Assembly (NCBI GenBank): GCA_944328665.1
Contig: CALVHS010000029.1
Span: 1 to 64,000 of the forward strand
Reading direction: 5' to 3'
DNA: 64,000 nt
Origin: an uncultured Clostridia bacterium
Lineage (GTDB): Bacteria > Bacillota > Clostridia > Christensenellales > Borkfalkiaceae
Positions 14,207 through 22,541 of this stretch are shown here, piece by piece. A program made the translations under genes and the position numbers. Below the pieces are notes generated by a model. It was not told where the DNA came from, made no database searches, and worked only from the letters and a program-made list of their open reading frames with translations. How positions within the stretch are numbered: the first letter of the stretch is position 1; every line of letters starts with the position of its first letter.

Positions 14207-16007
14207 GTGGCTTACATTTTACGAGGGCAAGGGGCACGTCAACATCGGCGCGGTCTCCCTCATCGGCGACGGAAGCACGGGCGTCATGTTCAACGTGGCG
14301 GGCATGCAGCCGCTCATGCCCTATCTTTTGGGGCAGCCCCATCCCGCCGGCAGGCGCCTCTGCAACGTGCAGGGGTGCGTGCGCACGGTCGACATCGATT
14401 CCGTCGGCGACGCGACCCATTTCACCTTTTTCGAGATGATGGGCAACTGGTCGCTGGGCGACTACTTCAAAAAGGAGAAGACGGCGTGGTCGTTCGAACT
14501 TCTCACCGAGGTTTTCGGGCTGGATAAGGACAAGATCTGTTCCACCGTGTTCGCGGGCAACGAATCCGCCCCGCGCGACTACGAAACGGCGGAACTTCTC
14601 GTAAAGCTCGGCATCAAGCGCGAAAACATCTTTTATCTGGACAAGTCCAACAACTGGTGGGAGCTGGAAGGCACCGTGGGCACCCCCTGTGGGCCGGATA
14701 ACGAATGGTTCTATCCCCTCACCGACCGCGAGTGCGGCAGAAAGCCGTGCGACATCAACTGCCCCTGCGGCAGGTACGTCGAGATCGGCAACGACGTATA
14801 CATGCAGTATAAAAAGACGGAAGGGGGCTACGTTCCCCTCGAAAATAAAAACGTGGACACGGGCTTCGGGCTCGACCGCATGCTCGCATTCCTCAACGGG
14901 CTGACCGACGGATATAAGACCGATCTTTTCAGCGGTGCGATCGCCTGCCTCGAACGGCTTTCGGGCAAGCGCTACGACGGCGGCGGCGACGCGCAGAAGG
15001 CGATGCGCATCATCGCCGACCATACCCGCACGGCGGTCATGCTCATCGGCGACGTCAACGGCATCCTCCCCTCCAACACGGGGGCGGGGTATATCCTGCG
15101 CCGTCTCATGCGCCGCGCCATCCGCTATTGCCGCGCGCTCGGCGTCGCGGGCAGCGCCATGCAGGAAGTCGCAAAGGTGTTCATCGAGGAGGTGTACGGC
15201 GAAGCGTACCCGCTCCTCCCCGAAAAGGAAGGATATATCCTCGAGGAGATCGCGCGCGAGACGGAGCGGTTCGAAGCGACGCTCGAAAAGGGGACCAAGG
15301 AATTTGAAAAGACGGTCGCCGGCATCGAGCGCAAAAACGAATTCATGTCCAAACAGGATCCCGCTTATCGGAAGGAGACGAAGATCGGCGGCAAGGCGGC
15401 GTTCAAATTGTACGATACGTACGGCTTCCCCCTCGAACTCACCGTGGAAATGGCTGCCGAGCGCGGGTATACGGTGGACGAGGCGGGCTTTGCCGAGGCG
15501 TTCAAGGAACATCAGGAAAAGAGCCACGCCGCCGTCGCCGCGGGCGAATTCAAGGGCGGGCTCGCCGATACTTCCGCCGCCACGACGCGGCTGCACACGG
15601 CGACGCATCTGCTCAACGCGGCGCTCAAAAAAGTGCTTTCACCCGACGTCAACCAAAAGGGCAGCAACATCACGCCCGAGCGGCTGCGCTTCGATTTCAA
15701 CTTCGCCCGCGCGATGACACCGGAAGAGATCGCGGCGGTGGAAGATCTCGTCAACGAGAAGATCAAAGAGGATATCCCCGTCGTGTTCGAGGAGATGCCC
15801 TACGAACGCGCGCGGGAGGAAGGGATCGTCGGCGTGTTTGACAGCAAGTACGGCGACGTGGTCAAAACCTACTCCATCGGCAATTTTTCGCGGGAGATGT
15901 GCGGCGGCCCGCACGCGGCGCGCACGGGAGAACTGGGGCATTTCAAGATCGTCAAAGAACAGTCCTCCGCGAGCGGCGTCAGAAGGATCAAAGCGGTGCT
16001 CGAGTGA
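14178..16007 (+). CDS. Short alanyl-tRNA synthetase (AlaRS-related, lacks C-Ala domain)
   Basis: 609 aa against ~870 for standard AlaRS. The class II catalytic core (NVAGMQPLMPYLLG, DATHFTFFEMMGNWSLGDYFKKE, GYILRRLMRRAIRY) is followed by the tRNA-recognition helices. The editing domain has its zinc-site motifs HTATH (near 473) and CGGPH (near 575). The protein stops right after VRRIKAVLE, so the dimerising DHHA1/C-Ala region is absent. Such short forms occur in some Clostridia and Patescibacteria and are often named AlaRS-related. It may charge or deacylate tRNA-Ala, or edit Ser-tRNA-Ala; a full-length alaS could exist elsewhere. ATG 14178 follows GAGGAAAAAAACG and lies inside cysE, so expression is coupled to serine acetylation. 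Confidence 0.88.
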   Translation: MITSKELRNKWLTFYEGKGHVNIGAVSLIGDGSTGVMFNVAGMQPLMPYLLGQPHPAGRRLCNVQGCVRTVDIDSVGDATHFTFFEMMGNWSLGDYFKKEKTAWSFELLTEVFGLDKDKICSTVFAGNESAPRDYETAELLVKLGIKRENIFYLDKSNNWWELEGTVGTPCGPDNEWFYPLTDRECGRKPCDINCPCGRYVEIGNDVYMQYKKTEGGYVPLENKNVDTGFGLDRMLAFLNGLTDGYKTDLFSGAIACLERLSGKRYDGGGDAQKAMRIIADHTRTAVMLIGDVNGILPSNTGAGYILRRLMRRAIRYCRALGVAGSAMQEVAKVFIEEVYGEAYPLLPEKEGYILEEIARETERFEATLEKGTKEFEKTVAGIERKNEFMSKQDPAYRKETKIGGKAAFKLYDTYGFPLELTVEMAAERGYTVDEAGFAEAFKEHQEKSHAAVAAGEFKGGLADTSAATTRLHTATHLLNAALKKVLSPDVNQKGSNITPERLRFDFNFARAMTPEEIAAVEDLVNEKIKEDIPVVFEEMPYERAREEGIVGVFDSKYGDVVKTYSIGNFSREMCGGPHAARTGELGHFKIVKEQSSASGVRRIKAVLE

Positions 16008-16024
16008 TCGGAAAAACGAAAAAA

Positions 16025-16063
16025 GGGGGCGCCCGTTTCTGTAACGGGCGCCCCCCTTTTTTT
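16025..16063. terminator. Strong bidirectional terminator
   Basis: GGGGGCGCCCGTT (16025-16037), loop TCTGT, AACGGGCGCCCCC (16043-16055), then C and seven Ts (16057-16063); the left flank AAAAAA serves the opposite strand. It separates the AlaRS gene from the convergent glycosyltransferase fusion, whose stop codon it touches. Confidence 0.88.
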
Positions 16064-19000
16064 CAGCCGAACAGCGTATGGTACAGCTTTTTTGCCAATT
16101 CCCTCCGCCGCGAGCCGACGGGCAGCGTCTTGTCGGCGAGCCGCCATATTTTTCCGTTCCTGCGGTGCTGCGAAACATAGGCCTGATATTGCTGCAGCCC
16201 CGAATTGTTTAATTCGTTCTGCCAAAATTCGAACGCGTTCACGCTCCTTCCTTCCCCGAAGGAATCTTCAAAGGCGACGCAGGCGAACACTTTGCGGTCG
16301 AGCTCTTTGGAAAAATGCAGGTAATATTCGAAGGGGAAAGCCATGTCTTCCCGCCGGTAGGGGAGCCCCGCTTCCCCGAAAAAGCGCAGCATGTCGCGCA
16401 CGAACGAAAGCGCGGCGTTCTGCATGGTGCGCGTCATCCAATCGGTCGCAAAGTCGTAGCGGTATTCTTCGAAGACGGGGCGCATTTCCCCGTCCTTTTC
16501 TTCGTAGCCTATCGCGGACGGGGCAAGTTTCATAAAGACGTGTTCCCGCACGACGCCCGTTATGGAAGGCTTGTGCTGATAAAAGGTGTCTATGGTGAAC
16601 CCGAAGAACCGTTCTCGGCTGCAAGCGATATCGCCGTTCGTGTGGATATACAGGCTGTTTACGGGGTATCCGAGCAGCCCGCGCAGCGCCGCTTCCACGC
16701 GCCCGCTGTAACCGATGTCGAAGATCAGATCGCCCGGCGCAAATGTTTTTTTGAAATGTTCGCCGAGTTTTTTGCGGTAGTCGTTGAGTTTTGCATAGTC
16801 GAGCAGCGCGTCGATCTGCGTCAGGCGGCCGTCGAACTCTTCCCGGGAGAGGAAATTTTTATCAAAGACGCCTTCGGTGCAATGCAGCAGGCGGCACAGC
16901 GCCGCGTCGTCGGCGCCGCGGTACGCCTCTTGCAGGAAGGGCCGGAACAGCGCGCACAACGAACGGGCGGACTGTTTGTAGAGATTGAGTTTGCCCGAAA
17001 GCGAGCGAAGGTCTGTGCCTTTTCCGATGTCCGCCAAAGCCATCGCCCTGCGAGAAAAATAGGCGTAGTCCGTTTTCGGCACCTCTCTTCCGTATTCTGC
17101 GAAAAGCTGTACCGCCCGCATGGGGATGTAGCCGTCGCGCGCGGCAAAGTGAACGGTCTTAGCCCACTTTGCCGCCGCCTCTTTTAAGAGCCAATCGGTC
17201 ACGGCGTAAAGGTAGGGCCCGAGCGCAAAATAACCGATGCGGTAAGGGTCGGCGTTGAAGTCCGAATCTTTGTTGACGTCCGCGAAGGGATCGTCGAACA
17301 GTTTATTCGCCGCAAGCGCCATCGCGCACCGCCAGCCCGGCCAAGTGCGGGCAGACATCATGTCGACCGCGCCGCTCGTTTTGGCAAAACCTTGCAAGGC
17401 GCCGCCGCCGTACAGGTCGGGCACGTTGTTTTCCAGCATGTCGGTGCATTTGGGCAGCCAAGCCGCGTCCCACCCCGCCTTTTTCGCCTGCGTCACGTCG
17501 CTTTCAAAGTTGTCGCCGATGTGCAGGATGCTCCCGCCGGGCAAAGCCAGCTCCTTTTGAACGTATTTATACAGGTTTCCCGACCATTTCCCCGTTTTGC
17601 GCTCGGACGAAACGTAGACCTCGTCCGGTTCGTAGCCGCAGTTTTGCAAGATCTCTTTCACCGCCTGCTCGGGCAGATACATGTCGGAGACGGCGACGAC
17701 CTTTTTGCCGAGGTATTTTGCGAGGGAGTACAGTTCTTTTGCCGTTTTTCTCGCGTAGCAGAAGCGCTTTTCCGCCTGCAGTTCCAGCGCTTTCATCTTT
17801 TCGGCGAGCGCCGCGCCCAGCCCGTATTCTTCGGCGAGGCAGGCATAAATATCGTCTAAAGTGATATCCTCTTCGCCGCTGCGGGCGGCGGAAAGATCTT
17901 TTCTGCACCGTTTTTCCGCATCCGTCCGCAGCTGTGAAAAATCGACGTACGCGTTGCTTTCGGCGAGGCGGTTGAAATCGTCGGACAGATAGCGGAACAG
18001 GTCGATCGGGTAATAAAAGGGGCGAAGAACAAGCGTGTCGAACACGTCAAAACTGACGGCCTGCACGGCGGGCGACAGGATCTTTTGTTTGATCTCTTCC
18101 AGCCGGAAAAAGGCGCTCTGCGGGACGGAGGTGTCGATGGAGTGGAAATAGGTCTTGCGCGGCCGCGCAAGCACGGCGGGGGTGTCCGTCTGCAAATACC
18201 GAGAGACGGCCGCGAGGCGATAGCTTTTTCCGAAATGCGCATACGCGTCGTAATACATGGCGGCGTAGGCGTCCTTCCAGGCATAAAAGTCGTCGGCGTA
18301 TTTTTCGAACAAGCCGAATTTTTCCAGCTGGCCGCGCATGAGCTCGAAAGACGCCGCCACGTCCGACAGCTTCTTTTCAAAACTCTCCCTGTCCGGGGAG
18401 ACGGCGGTGCTCGCCTCTTTGTGCCGGAAATACAGATAGTGCGCTCCGCGCGTGACGTTGCATACTTTTTTCGCGCGGATCCAAAGGGCGGAAGAAAACG
18501 CCTGATCTTCGCACATCACAAAGTGCGGGTGCGCCGCGTCGAACGCTTTCAAATCGGGCAGGGCGTCCATCCAAAGCCTGCGCGTATACAGCTTGTTGCA
18601 GATCGTCCACCACGAGTAACAGGAGCCGCGCTGGCGCATAAAAGGGGCGATCGGGTCGTCGAGCAAAAATTCCTGCCGCATCGGGTCTAAGTTTTTATAG
18701 CAGTAGCGCTCTCCCTCGATGTCTTCCAGCAGGCTGCCCGCACAGATGTCCGCCCCCTCTTTTTTTATTTTTTCGTGCAAAAGCCGCAGCCAGTCGCAGG
18801 TGATCTTGTCGTCCGCGTCCACGAAGGCGATGTGATCGCCCGTGCTCGCCTCCACGCCCGTGATGCGGGCGGAAAAGAGGCCGCGGTTTTTGTCGTGCCG
18901 TACGACCCGCAGGGCGTCGCACGCCTTTTCCAGTTCTTGCAGGGCGGCGGCGGTGCCGTCCGTCGAGCCGTCGTCCACGGCGATGATCTCGACGTCCTTG

Positions 19001-19086
19001 TAACTCTGCCGGCAGATGCTTTCGACGCAGCCGCGGATAAATTTATCGACGTTATAAGCGGGGATGATGACGGAAATGATGTCCAA
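16063..19086 (-). CDS. Fusion: family 2 glycosyltransferase + HAD-like region + COG5610-type C-terminal domain
   Basis: 1007 aa, no signal peptide. Residues 1-~320: GT-A glycosyltransferase (ISVIIPAYNVDKFI, DDGSTDGT, FVDADD), a sugar-nucleotide transferase of capsule and teichoic pathways. About 345-590: HAD-like region with FDVFDTLVLRPF (DxD nucleophile), a Lys-rich middle and HIGDNFESDVTQAKKAGW as motif IV. About 590-980: the extension of COG5610-type proteins (TVHFAARDGYIPMRAVQLF, FDIGYSGRVEAALRGLLG), role unknown but found in cell-surface polysaccharide clusters. The start is TTG 19086, with AGAGGAAA just upstream; an ATG at 19155 lies inside the promoter, before the transcription start. 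It stands alone, outside any visible polysaccharide cluster. Confidence 0.87.
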   Translation of the reverse strand: MDIISVIIPAYNVDKFIRGCVESICRQSYKDVEIIAVDDGSTDGTAAALQELEKACDALRVVRHDKNRGLFSARITGVEASTGDHIAFVDADDKITCDWLRLLHEKIKKEGADICAGSLLEDIEGERYCYKNLDPMRQEFLLDDPIAPFMRQRGSCYSWWTICNKLYTRRLWMDALPDLKAFDAAHPHFVMCEDQAFSSALWIRAKKVCNVTRGAHYLYFRHKEASTAVSPDRESFEKKLSDVAASFELMRGQLEKFGLFEKYADDFYAWKDAYAAMYYDAYAHFGKSYRLAAVSRYLQTDTPAVLARPRKTYFHSIDTSVPQSAFFRLEEIKQKILSPAVQAVSFDVFDTLVLRPFYYPIDLFRYLSDDFNRLAESNAYVDFSQLRTDAEKRCRKDLSAARSGEEDITLDDIYACLAEEYGLGAALAEKMKALELQAEKRFCYARKTAKELYSLAKYLGKKVVAVSDMYLPEQAVKEILQNCGYEPDEVYVSSERKTGKWSGNLYKYVQKELALPGGSILHIGDNFESDVTQAKKAGWDAAWLPKCTDMLENNVPDLYGGGALQGFAKTSGAVDMMSARTWPGWRCAMALAANKLFDDPFADVNKDSDFNADPYRIGYFALGPYLYAVTDWLLKEAAAKWAKTVHFAARDGYIPMRAVQLFAEYGREVPKTDYAYFSRRAMALADIGKGTDLRSLSGKLNLYKQSARSLCALFRPFLQEAYRGADDAALCRLLHCTEGVFDKNFLSREEFDGRLTQIDALLDYAKLNDYRKKLGEHFKKTFAPGDLIFDIGYSGRVEAALRGLLGYPVNSLYIHTNGDIACSRERFFGFTIDTFYQHKPSITGVVREHVFMKLAPSAIGYEEKDGEMRPVFEEYRYDFATDWMTRTMQNAALSFVRDMLRFFGEAGLPYRREDMAFPFEYYLHFSKELDRKVFACVAFEDSFGEGRSVNAFEFWQNELNNSGLQQYQAYVSQHRRNGKIWRLADKTLPVGSRRRELAKKLYHTLFG

Positions 19087-19145
19087 AACGGTTTCCTCTG
19101 CGTTTCTTTTGCTCGTGCGGGAGGTTTTTCCCTCGCGGCGACCCG

Positions 19146-19174
19146 AGTATATCATATTTGCGCGGGCATGTCAA
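19146..19174 (-). promoter_or_regulatory. Promoter of the glycosyltransferase fusion
   Basis: Minus-strand TTGACA (19169-19174), 17-base spacer, TATACT (19146-19151). Transcription would begin near 19139, leaving a ~50-base leader to the TTG start and excluding ATG 19155. Confidence 0.82.
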
Positions 19175-19236
19175 GGCGTTGCAAAAGCGGCGTCTCTCTC
19201 TTTTTCGACGGAAATACAACCTTTTTGCGAGAATTG

Positions 19237-19265
19237 TTGACAAATTCTCCCGCAGCAGATATAAT
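19237..19265 (+). promoter_or_regulatory. Consensus promoter of the secB-like/fabZ unit
   Basis: TTGACA (19237-19242), 17 bases, TATAAT (19260-19265). Divergent from the glycosyltransferase promoter about 60 bases away. Confidence 0.87.
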
Positions 19266-19314
19266 AATAAAGAAAGTTCCCGCCTTCGCAGCGGAAAAGA
19301 TACGGAGAACGGAT

Positions 19315-19752
19315 ATGCAGAAGATCAACTTTACCCTCAAAGGGCTGCGCGCAGACGAGATGCGCTTCGCGCTCACAAACGTGCGCCCGAGCAAAGACGG
19401 GCGGTTTGAGGTCAAGCCCGCCTTTTCGCGGCAGGTGCGCCGCGCCGTCGGCAACGAAAAACTCTTTTTCGTCTCCCTCGCCGTCAAGATCGAAAACACG
19501 GAAGGATCCCCCAAGCCCATCGAGCTTTCCGTCCGCCTGACGGGCGTGTTCGAAGCGGAAGTCTCGGGCGAGGAGGAGAGCAAGGCGTTCACCGTGCAGG
19601 CGACGGAGGTGCTCTATCCCTATCTGCGCGCGTCCGTCACCAACCTCACGACGGCGGCGTACGCGGCACCGCTGGTGCTGCCCGTCGTCAACGGGGGGAT
19701 CTTCCCCGAGGACAGGGAGCCCTCGCCCGAAGAGGACGGCTATACGAGCTGA
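19315..19752 (+). CDS. SecB-like export chaperone domain protein
   Basis: 145 aa, close to E. coli SecB in length (155). Beta-strand-rich with the SecB order: an N-terminal strand (INFTLKGLRADEMRFAL), PEV/KPAF-like segment (FEVKPAFSRQV), a long strand (EKLFFVSLAVKIEN), an acidic hairpin, and the diagnostic helix and end ATEVLYPYLRASVTNLTTAAY, then LPVVN. In SecB this helix packs the tetramer and the surface holds unfolded preproteins. Canonical SecB is rare in Bacillota, though SecB-like and TAC-type proteins exist, so export chaperone or toxin-antitoxin chaperone are both open; no toxin is adjacent. ATG 19315 follows CGGAGAACGG. fabZ follows 20 bases downstream. Confidence 0.72.
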   Translation: MQKINFTLKGLRADEMRFALTNVRPSKDGRFEVKPAFSRQVRRAVGNEKLFFVSLAVKIENTEGSPKPIELSVRLTGVFEAEVSGEEESKAFTVQATEVLYPYLRASVTNLTTAAYAAPLVLPVVNGGIFPEDREPSPEEDGYTS

Positions 19753-19772
19753 GCGCGGGGAAGGAAGGCGTG

Positions 19773-20189
19773 ATGAACAGAGAAGAGATCAAACAGCTTC
19801 TTCCCCACCGCGAACCGATGCTCCTTTTGGACGAGGTGAACGTGGAAGGGGAAAAGGCGGTCGGCAAATATACCGTCCGCGGGGACGAATTTTTCTTGCA
19901 GGGGCATTTCCCCGGCAACCCCATCGTGCCCGGCGTCATCCATTGCGAAATGATCGCCCAGACGGCGGTCGCGCTGCTGCCCGACAGCAAGGGCAAGACC
20001 CCGCTGTATACGGGGCTGAACAATGTCAAATTCAAAAATCCGCTTTTGCCGGGAGACACGGCGGTGATGACCGTCGAACTGACTGCGCGCAGGGGCATTT
20101 TCTGTTTTGCCAAGGGCAGGCTCGAAGCGAACGGAAAGCTCTGTACGAGCGCGGAGTTTTCCTTTGCGTTGCTCCCCCCGCGGGCATAG
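19773..20189 (+). CDS. fabZ: 3-hydroxyacyl-ACP dehydratase
   Basis: Dehydrates 3-hydroxyacyl-ACP to trans-2-enoyl-ACP in fatty acid elongation, 138 aa hotdog fold. LPHREPMLLLDEV near the start, HFPGNPIVPGV with the catalytic His in the middle and the Glu in VIHCEMIAQ are all present. The ATG at 19773 follows GGGGAAGGAAGG; the codon before it is GTG, an alternative start. It shares a transcript with the secB-like gene and is closed by a terminator, so it is expressed apart from the fabH-accA operon. Confidence 0.92.
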   Translation: MNREEIKQLLPHREPMLLLDEVNVEGEKAVGKYTVRGDEFFLQGHFPGNPIVPGVIHCEMIAQTAVALLPDSKGKTPLYTGLNNVKFKNPLLPGDTAVMTVELTARRGIFCFAKGRLEANGKLCTSAEFSFALLPPRA

Positions 20190-20211
20190 CGGAAGCAAAA
20201 GGCAAGATCTT

Positions 20212-20243
20212 GCGCCCGCATGCACGGCGGGCGCCCTTTTTTT
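20212..20243 (+). terminator. Terminator after fabZ
   Basis: GCGCCCGC (20212-20219), 7-base loop, GCGGGCGC (20227-20234), then CC and seven Ts (20237-20243). Confidence 0.8.
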
Positions 20244-20285
20244 GCGTCCGCCTGCCCGAAATTGCATGGTTTTTTTATAGAAAGC

Positions 20286-20314
20286 TTGACTTGACGGGGC
20301 AAATCTCTTATAAT
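20286..20314 (+). promoter_or_regulatory. Promoter of the fab-acc operon
   Basis: TTGACT (20286-20291), 17-base spacer, TATAAT (20309-20314). A leader of about 60 bases precedes fabH. I looked for FapR and FabT operator consensus sequences around it and did not see a convincing one. Confidence 0.8.
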
Positions 20315-20382
20315 TTAAGAAAGGGGAACGCGCGTCGGGCGCGCTCCGCCGCCGCCGTACGGGGCGGCCTTGAGGCTGGTTT

Positions 20383-21348
20383 ATGTCATTTTATATCGCG
20401 GGGACGGGCAGCGCCCTTCCTCAAAAGCAAGTCACCAACGACGACCTCGCCGCGTTTTTGGATACCTCGGACGAGTGGATCCGCACCCGCACGGGCATCC
20501 GCAGCCGCCACGTTTTGACGGACGAACGGCTGGACGACCTGGCGATCGTTTCCGCCAAGGCGGCGCTCGCGGAGGCGGGCGTATCCGGCGACGGGCTCGA
20601 CCTCATCCTCTGCGCGACCATGCGCGGGGATACCTATACTCCCTCTCTCGCCTGTATCGTGGCGGAGGCGGTGGGCGCGACGGCGCCCGCCTTCGACCTG
20701 AACGCGGCGTGCGTGGGCGTCCTGTACGCGATGGAGATCGCCGACGCCTTCATCTCTTCGGGCAAGGCAAAGACCGTCCTCATCGTCTCGGCGGAGGCGA
20801 TGAGCAAGCTCCTCGATTGGACGGACAGGGCAAGCTGCGTCCTCTTCGGGGACGGCGCGGGCGCGATGGTCGTGCGCGCGGGCGAAGGCAGGCTTTCGGG
20901 CGTGCTTTCCACCGCTCCCGATTCGCAGGTCATCCGCATGCCCAATTTTGAAGGCCTCAACAGCCCTTACAACAAGATCGCGCAGGAAAAGCCTGCCCTG
21001 CACATGGACGGGGGCGAAGTGTATAAATTCGCGGTCAACGCGATGGGCAGGAACATCGAGGAAGCGTGCGCGCGCGCGGGGCTGACGCCCGCGGATATCG
21101 ACTGGTATCTTCCGCATCAGGCGAACCTGCGCATCATCGACGCCAGCCTGAGAAAGTTCAAGATCGACAAGAGCAAAGTATTGACCAACATCGAACACTG
21201 CGGCAACATGAGCGCTACGTCGGTGATGGTATTGCTCGACCAATTTGCCCGAAAGGGCACGTTTAAAACGGGAGACAAGCTGCTGCTGGTCGCGTTCGGA
21301 GCGGGACTGACGAGCGGCGCCGTCATCATAAAATGGAATAAAGAATAA
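20383..21348 (+). CDS. fabH: Beta-ketoacyl-ACP synthase III
   Basis: Starts fatty acid synthesis by condensing acetyl- or branched acyl-CoA with malonyl-ACP, 321 aa. The Cys-His-Asn triad is visible: Cys110 in NAACVGVLYA, His245 in LPHQANLRI and Asn275 in CGNMSATS. The N-terminal TNDDLAAFLDTSDEWI and TRTGIRSRH are typical. First gene of an eleven-gene operon that runs to degV with short gaps. The start is ATG 20383. Confidence 0.95.
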   Translation: MSFYIAGTGSALPQKQVTNDDLAAFLDTSDEWIRTRTGIRSRHVLTDERLDDLAIVSAKAALAEAGVSGDGLDLILCATMRGDTYTPSLACIVAEAVGATAPAFDLNAACVGVLYAMEIADAFISSGKAKTVLIVSAEAMSKLLDWTDRASCVLFGDGAGAMVVRAGEGRLSGVLSTAPDSQVIRMPNFEGLNSPYNKIAQEKPALHMDGGEVYKFAVNAMGRNIEEACARAGLTPADIDWYLPHQANLRIIDASLRKFKIDKSKVLTNIEHCGNMSATSVMVLLDQFARKGTFKTGDKLLLVAFGAGLTSGAVIIKWNKE

Positions 21349-21362
21349 AAAGGAGCAAGAAC

Positions 21363-21590
21363 ATGGAAACTTTGGAAAAACTGAAAGAGATCCTCAGCGA
21401 GTGCAAGGGGGAAGACCTCGACATCACGCCCGAAACGACGTTTGACGAGCTGGAGTTCGATTCCCTCGACAAGGTGGACATCGTCATGCAGATCGAGGAG
21501 GCGTACGATATTTCCCTCGGCGACAACATGCAGCTTTCCACCGTCGGCGAACTCATCGCCAAGATCGACGAGGCGGTCGCAAACAAGTAA
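21363..21590 (+). CDS. acpP: Acyl carrier protein
   Basis: Acidic four-helix carrier of 75 aa. The phosphopantetheine site is Ser34 in FDSLDKVDIVMQIEE. ATG 21363 follows AAGGAGCAAGAAC; it lies between fabH and fabK and supplies both. Confidence 0.95.
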   Translation: METLEKLKEILSECKGEDLDITPETTFDELEFDSLDKVDIVMQIEEAYDISLGDNMQLSTVGELIAKIDEAVANK

Positions 21591-21599
21591 GGCAAAGCG

Positions 21600-22541
21600 A
21601 TGCGTACAAAACTGACCGAACTTCTCGGTATTCGGTATCCGATCATTCAGGGAGGCATGGCGTGGATCGCCGATGCCTCTTTGGCGAGCGCCGTTTCCAA
21701 TGCGGGGGGGCTCGGCATCATCTCCGCGATGAACGCGAACGCCGATTGGGTGCGCGAAGAGATCAAAAAATGCAGGCGGATGACGGATAAGCCGTTCGGC
21801 GTCAACATCATGCTGATGAGCCCTCACGTCGAGGAGGTCGCCGCGATGGTCGCCGAAGAAAAGGTGCCCGTCGTCACGACGGGCGCGGGCAACCCTTCCC
21901 GCTTTGTCGGAAAGTGGAAGGAGGCGGGCATCGTCATCCTGCCCGTCGTCGCAAGCTGTGCGCTCGCCAAAATGGTGGAGCGCGCGGGCGTGGACGCAGT
22001 CATCGCCGAAGGCGGCGAAAGCGGCGGGCACGTCGGCGACCTCACCACGATGGCGCTCGTGCCGCAGGTGGTGGACAGCGTAAAGCTCCCCGTCGTCGCG
22101 GCGGGCGGCATCGGGGACGGCAGGGGCATGGTGGCGGCGTTCGCGCTGGGCGCCTGCGGCGTGCAGATGGGCACGCGTTTCCTCGTCGCCGACGAGTGCA
22201 CCGTCTCGGAAGAGTATAAAAAGAAGGTGCTGGCGGCCAAGGATATTTCCACGATGGTCACGGGCAGGCGGCTCGGCCATCCCGTCCGCGCCATTAAAAA
22301 TTCGTATATGAACGCCTACGCCAAGCTGGAGGCAAATTCCGAGATCCCCGACGAACAGCTGGAACAGTTCGGCGTCGGATCTCTGCGCAAAGCGGCAAAA
22401 GAGGGCAATGCGGACGAAGGGTGCTTCCTCGCCGGGCAGATCGCGGGCATGGTCAACAGGCGCCAGAGCGCCAAGGAGATCGTGGACGAGATCATGGCGC
22501 AGGCGGAAAAGATGATGGAGGGGGTCAAATGGGACGTATAG
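21600..22541 (+). CDS. fabK: Enoyl-ACP reductase II, FMN type
   Basis: NAD(P)H-dependent flavoenzyme completing each elongation cycle, 313 aa TIM barrel of the nitronate monooxygenase/FabK family. YPIIQGGMAWIADASLA and SNAGGLGIISA near the N-terminus, FGVNIMLMSPHVEE, then EGGESGGHVGDLTTM with the catalytic His region and AAGGIGDGRGM form the FMN site; QMGTRFLVADEC closes it. No FabI or FabL is present here, so this is the likely sole reductase, a state linked to intrinsic triclosan resistance in streptococci. It overlaps fabD by 13 bases. Confidence 0.94.
   Translation: MRTKLTELLGIRYPIIQGGMAWIADASLASAVSNAGGLGIISAMNANADWVREEIKKCRRMTDKPFGVNIMLMSPHVEEVAAMVAEEKVPVVTTGAGNPSRFVGKWKEAGIVILPVVASCALAKMVERAGVDAVIAEGGESGGHVGDLTTMALVPQVVDSVKLPVVAAGGIGDGRGMVAAFALGACGVQMGTRFLVADECTVSEEYKKKVLAAKDISTMVTGRRLGHPVRAIKNSYMNAYAKLEANSEIPDEQLEQFGVGSLRKAAKEGNADEGCFLAGQIAGMVNRRQSAKEIVDEIMAQAEKMMEGVKWDV

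Noticed and set aside
14151-15608. Minus-strand frame opposite the AlaRS gene
   Set aside because: Composition bias shadow; AlaRS motifs on the plus strand are unambiguous.
19153-19155. ATG start for the glycosyltransferase fusion
   Set aside because: It lies between the -35 and -10 boxes, upstream of the predicted transcription start.
19230-19770. Toxin-antitoxin-chaperone (TAC) locus around the SecB-like gene
   Set aside because: No small toxin or antitoxin frame is adjacent; neighbours are a glycosyltransferase fusion and fabZ.
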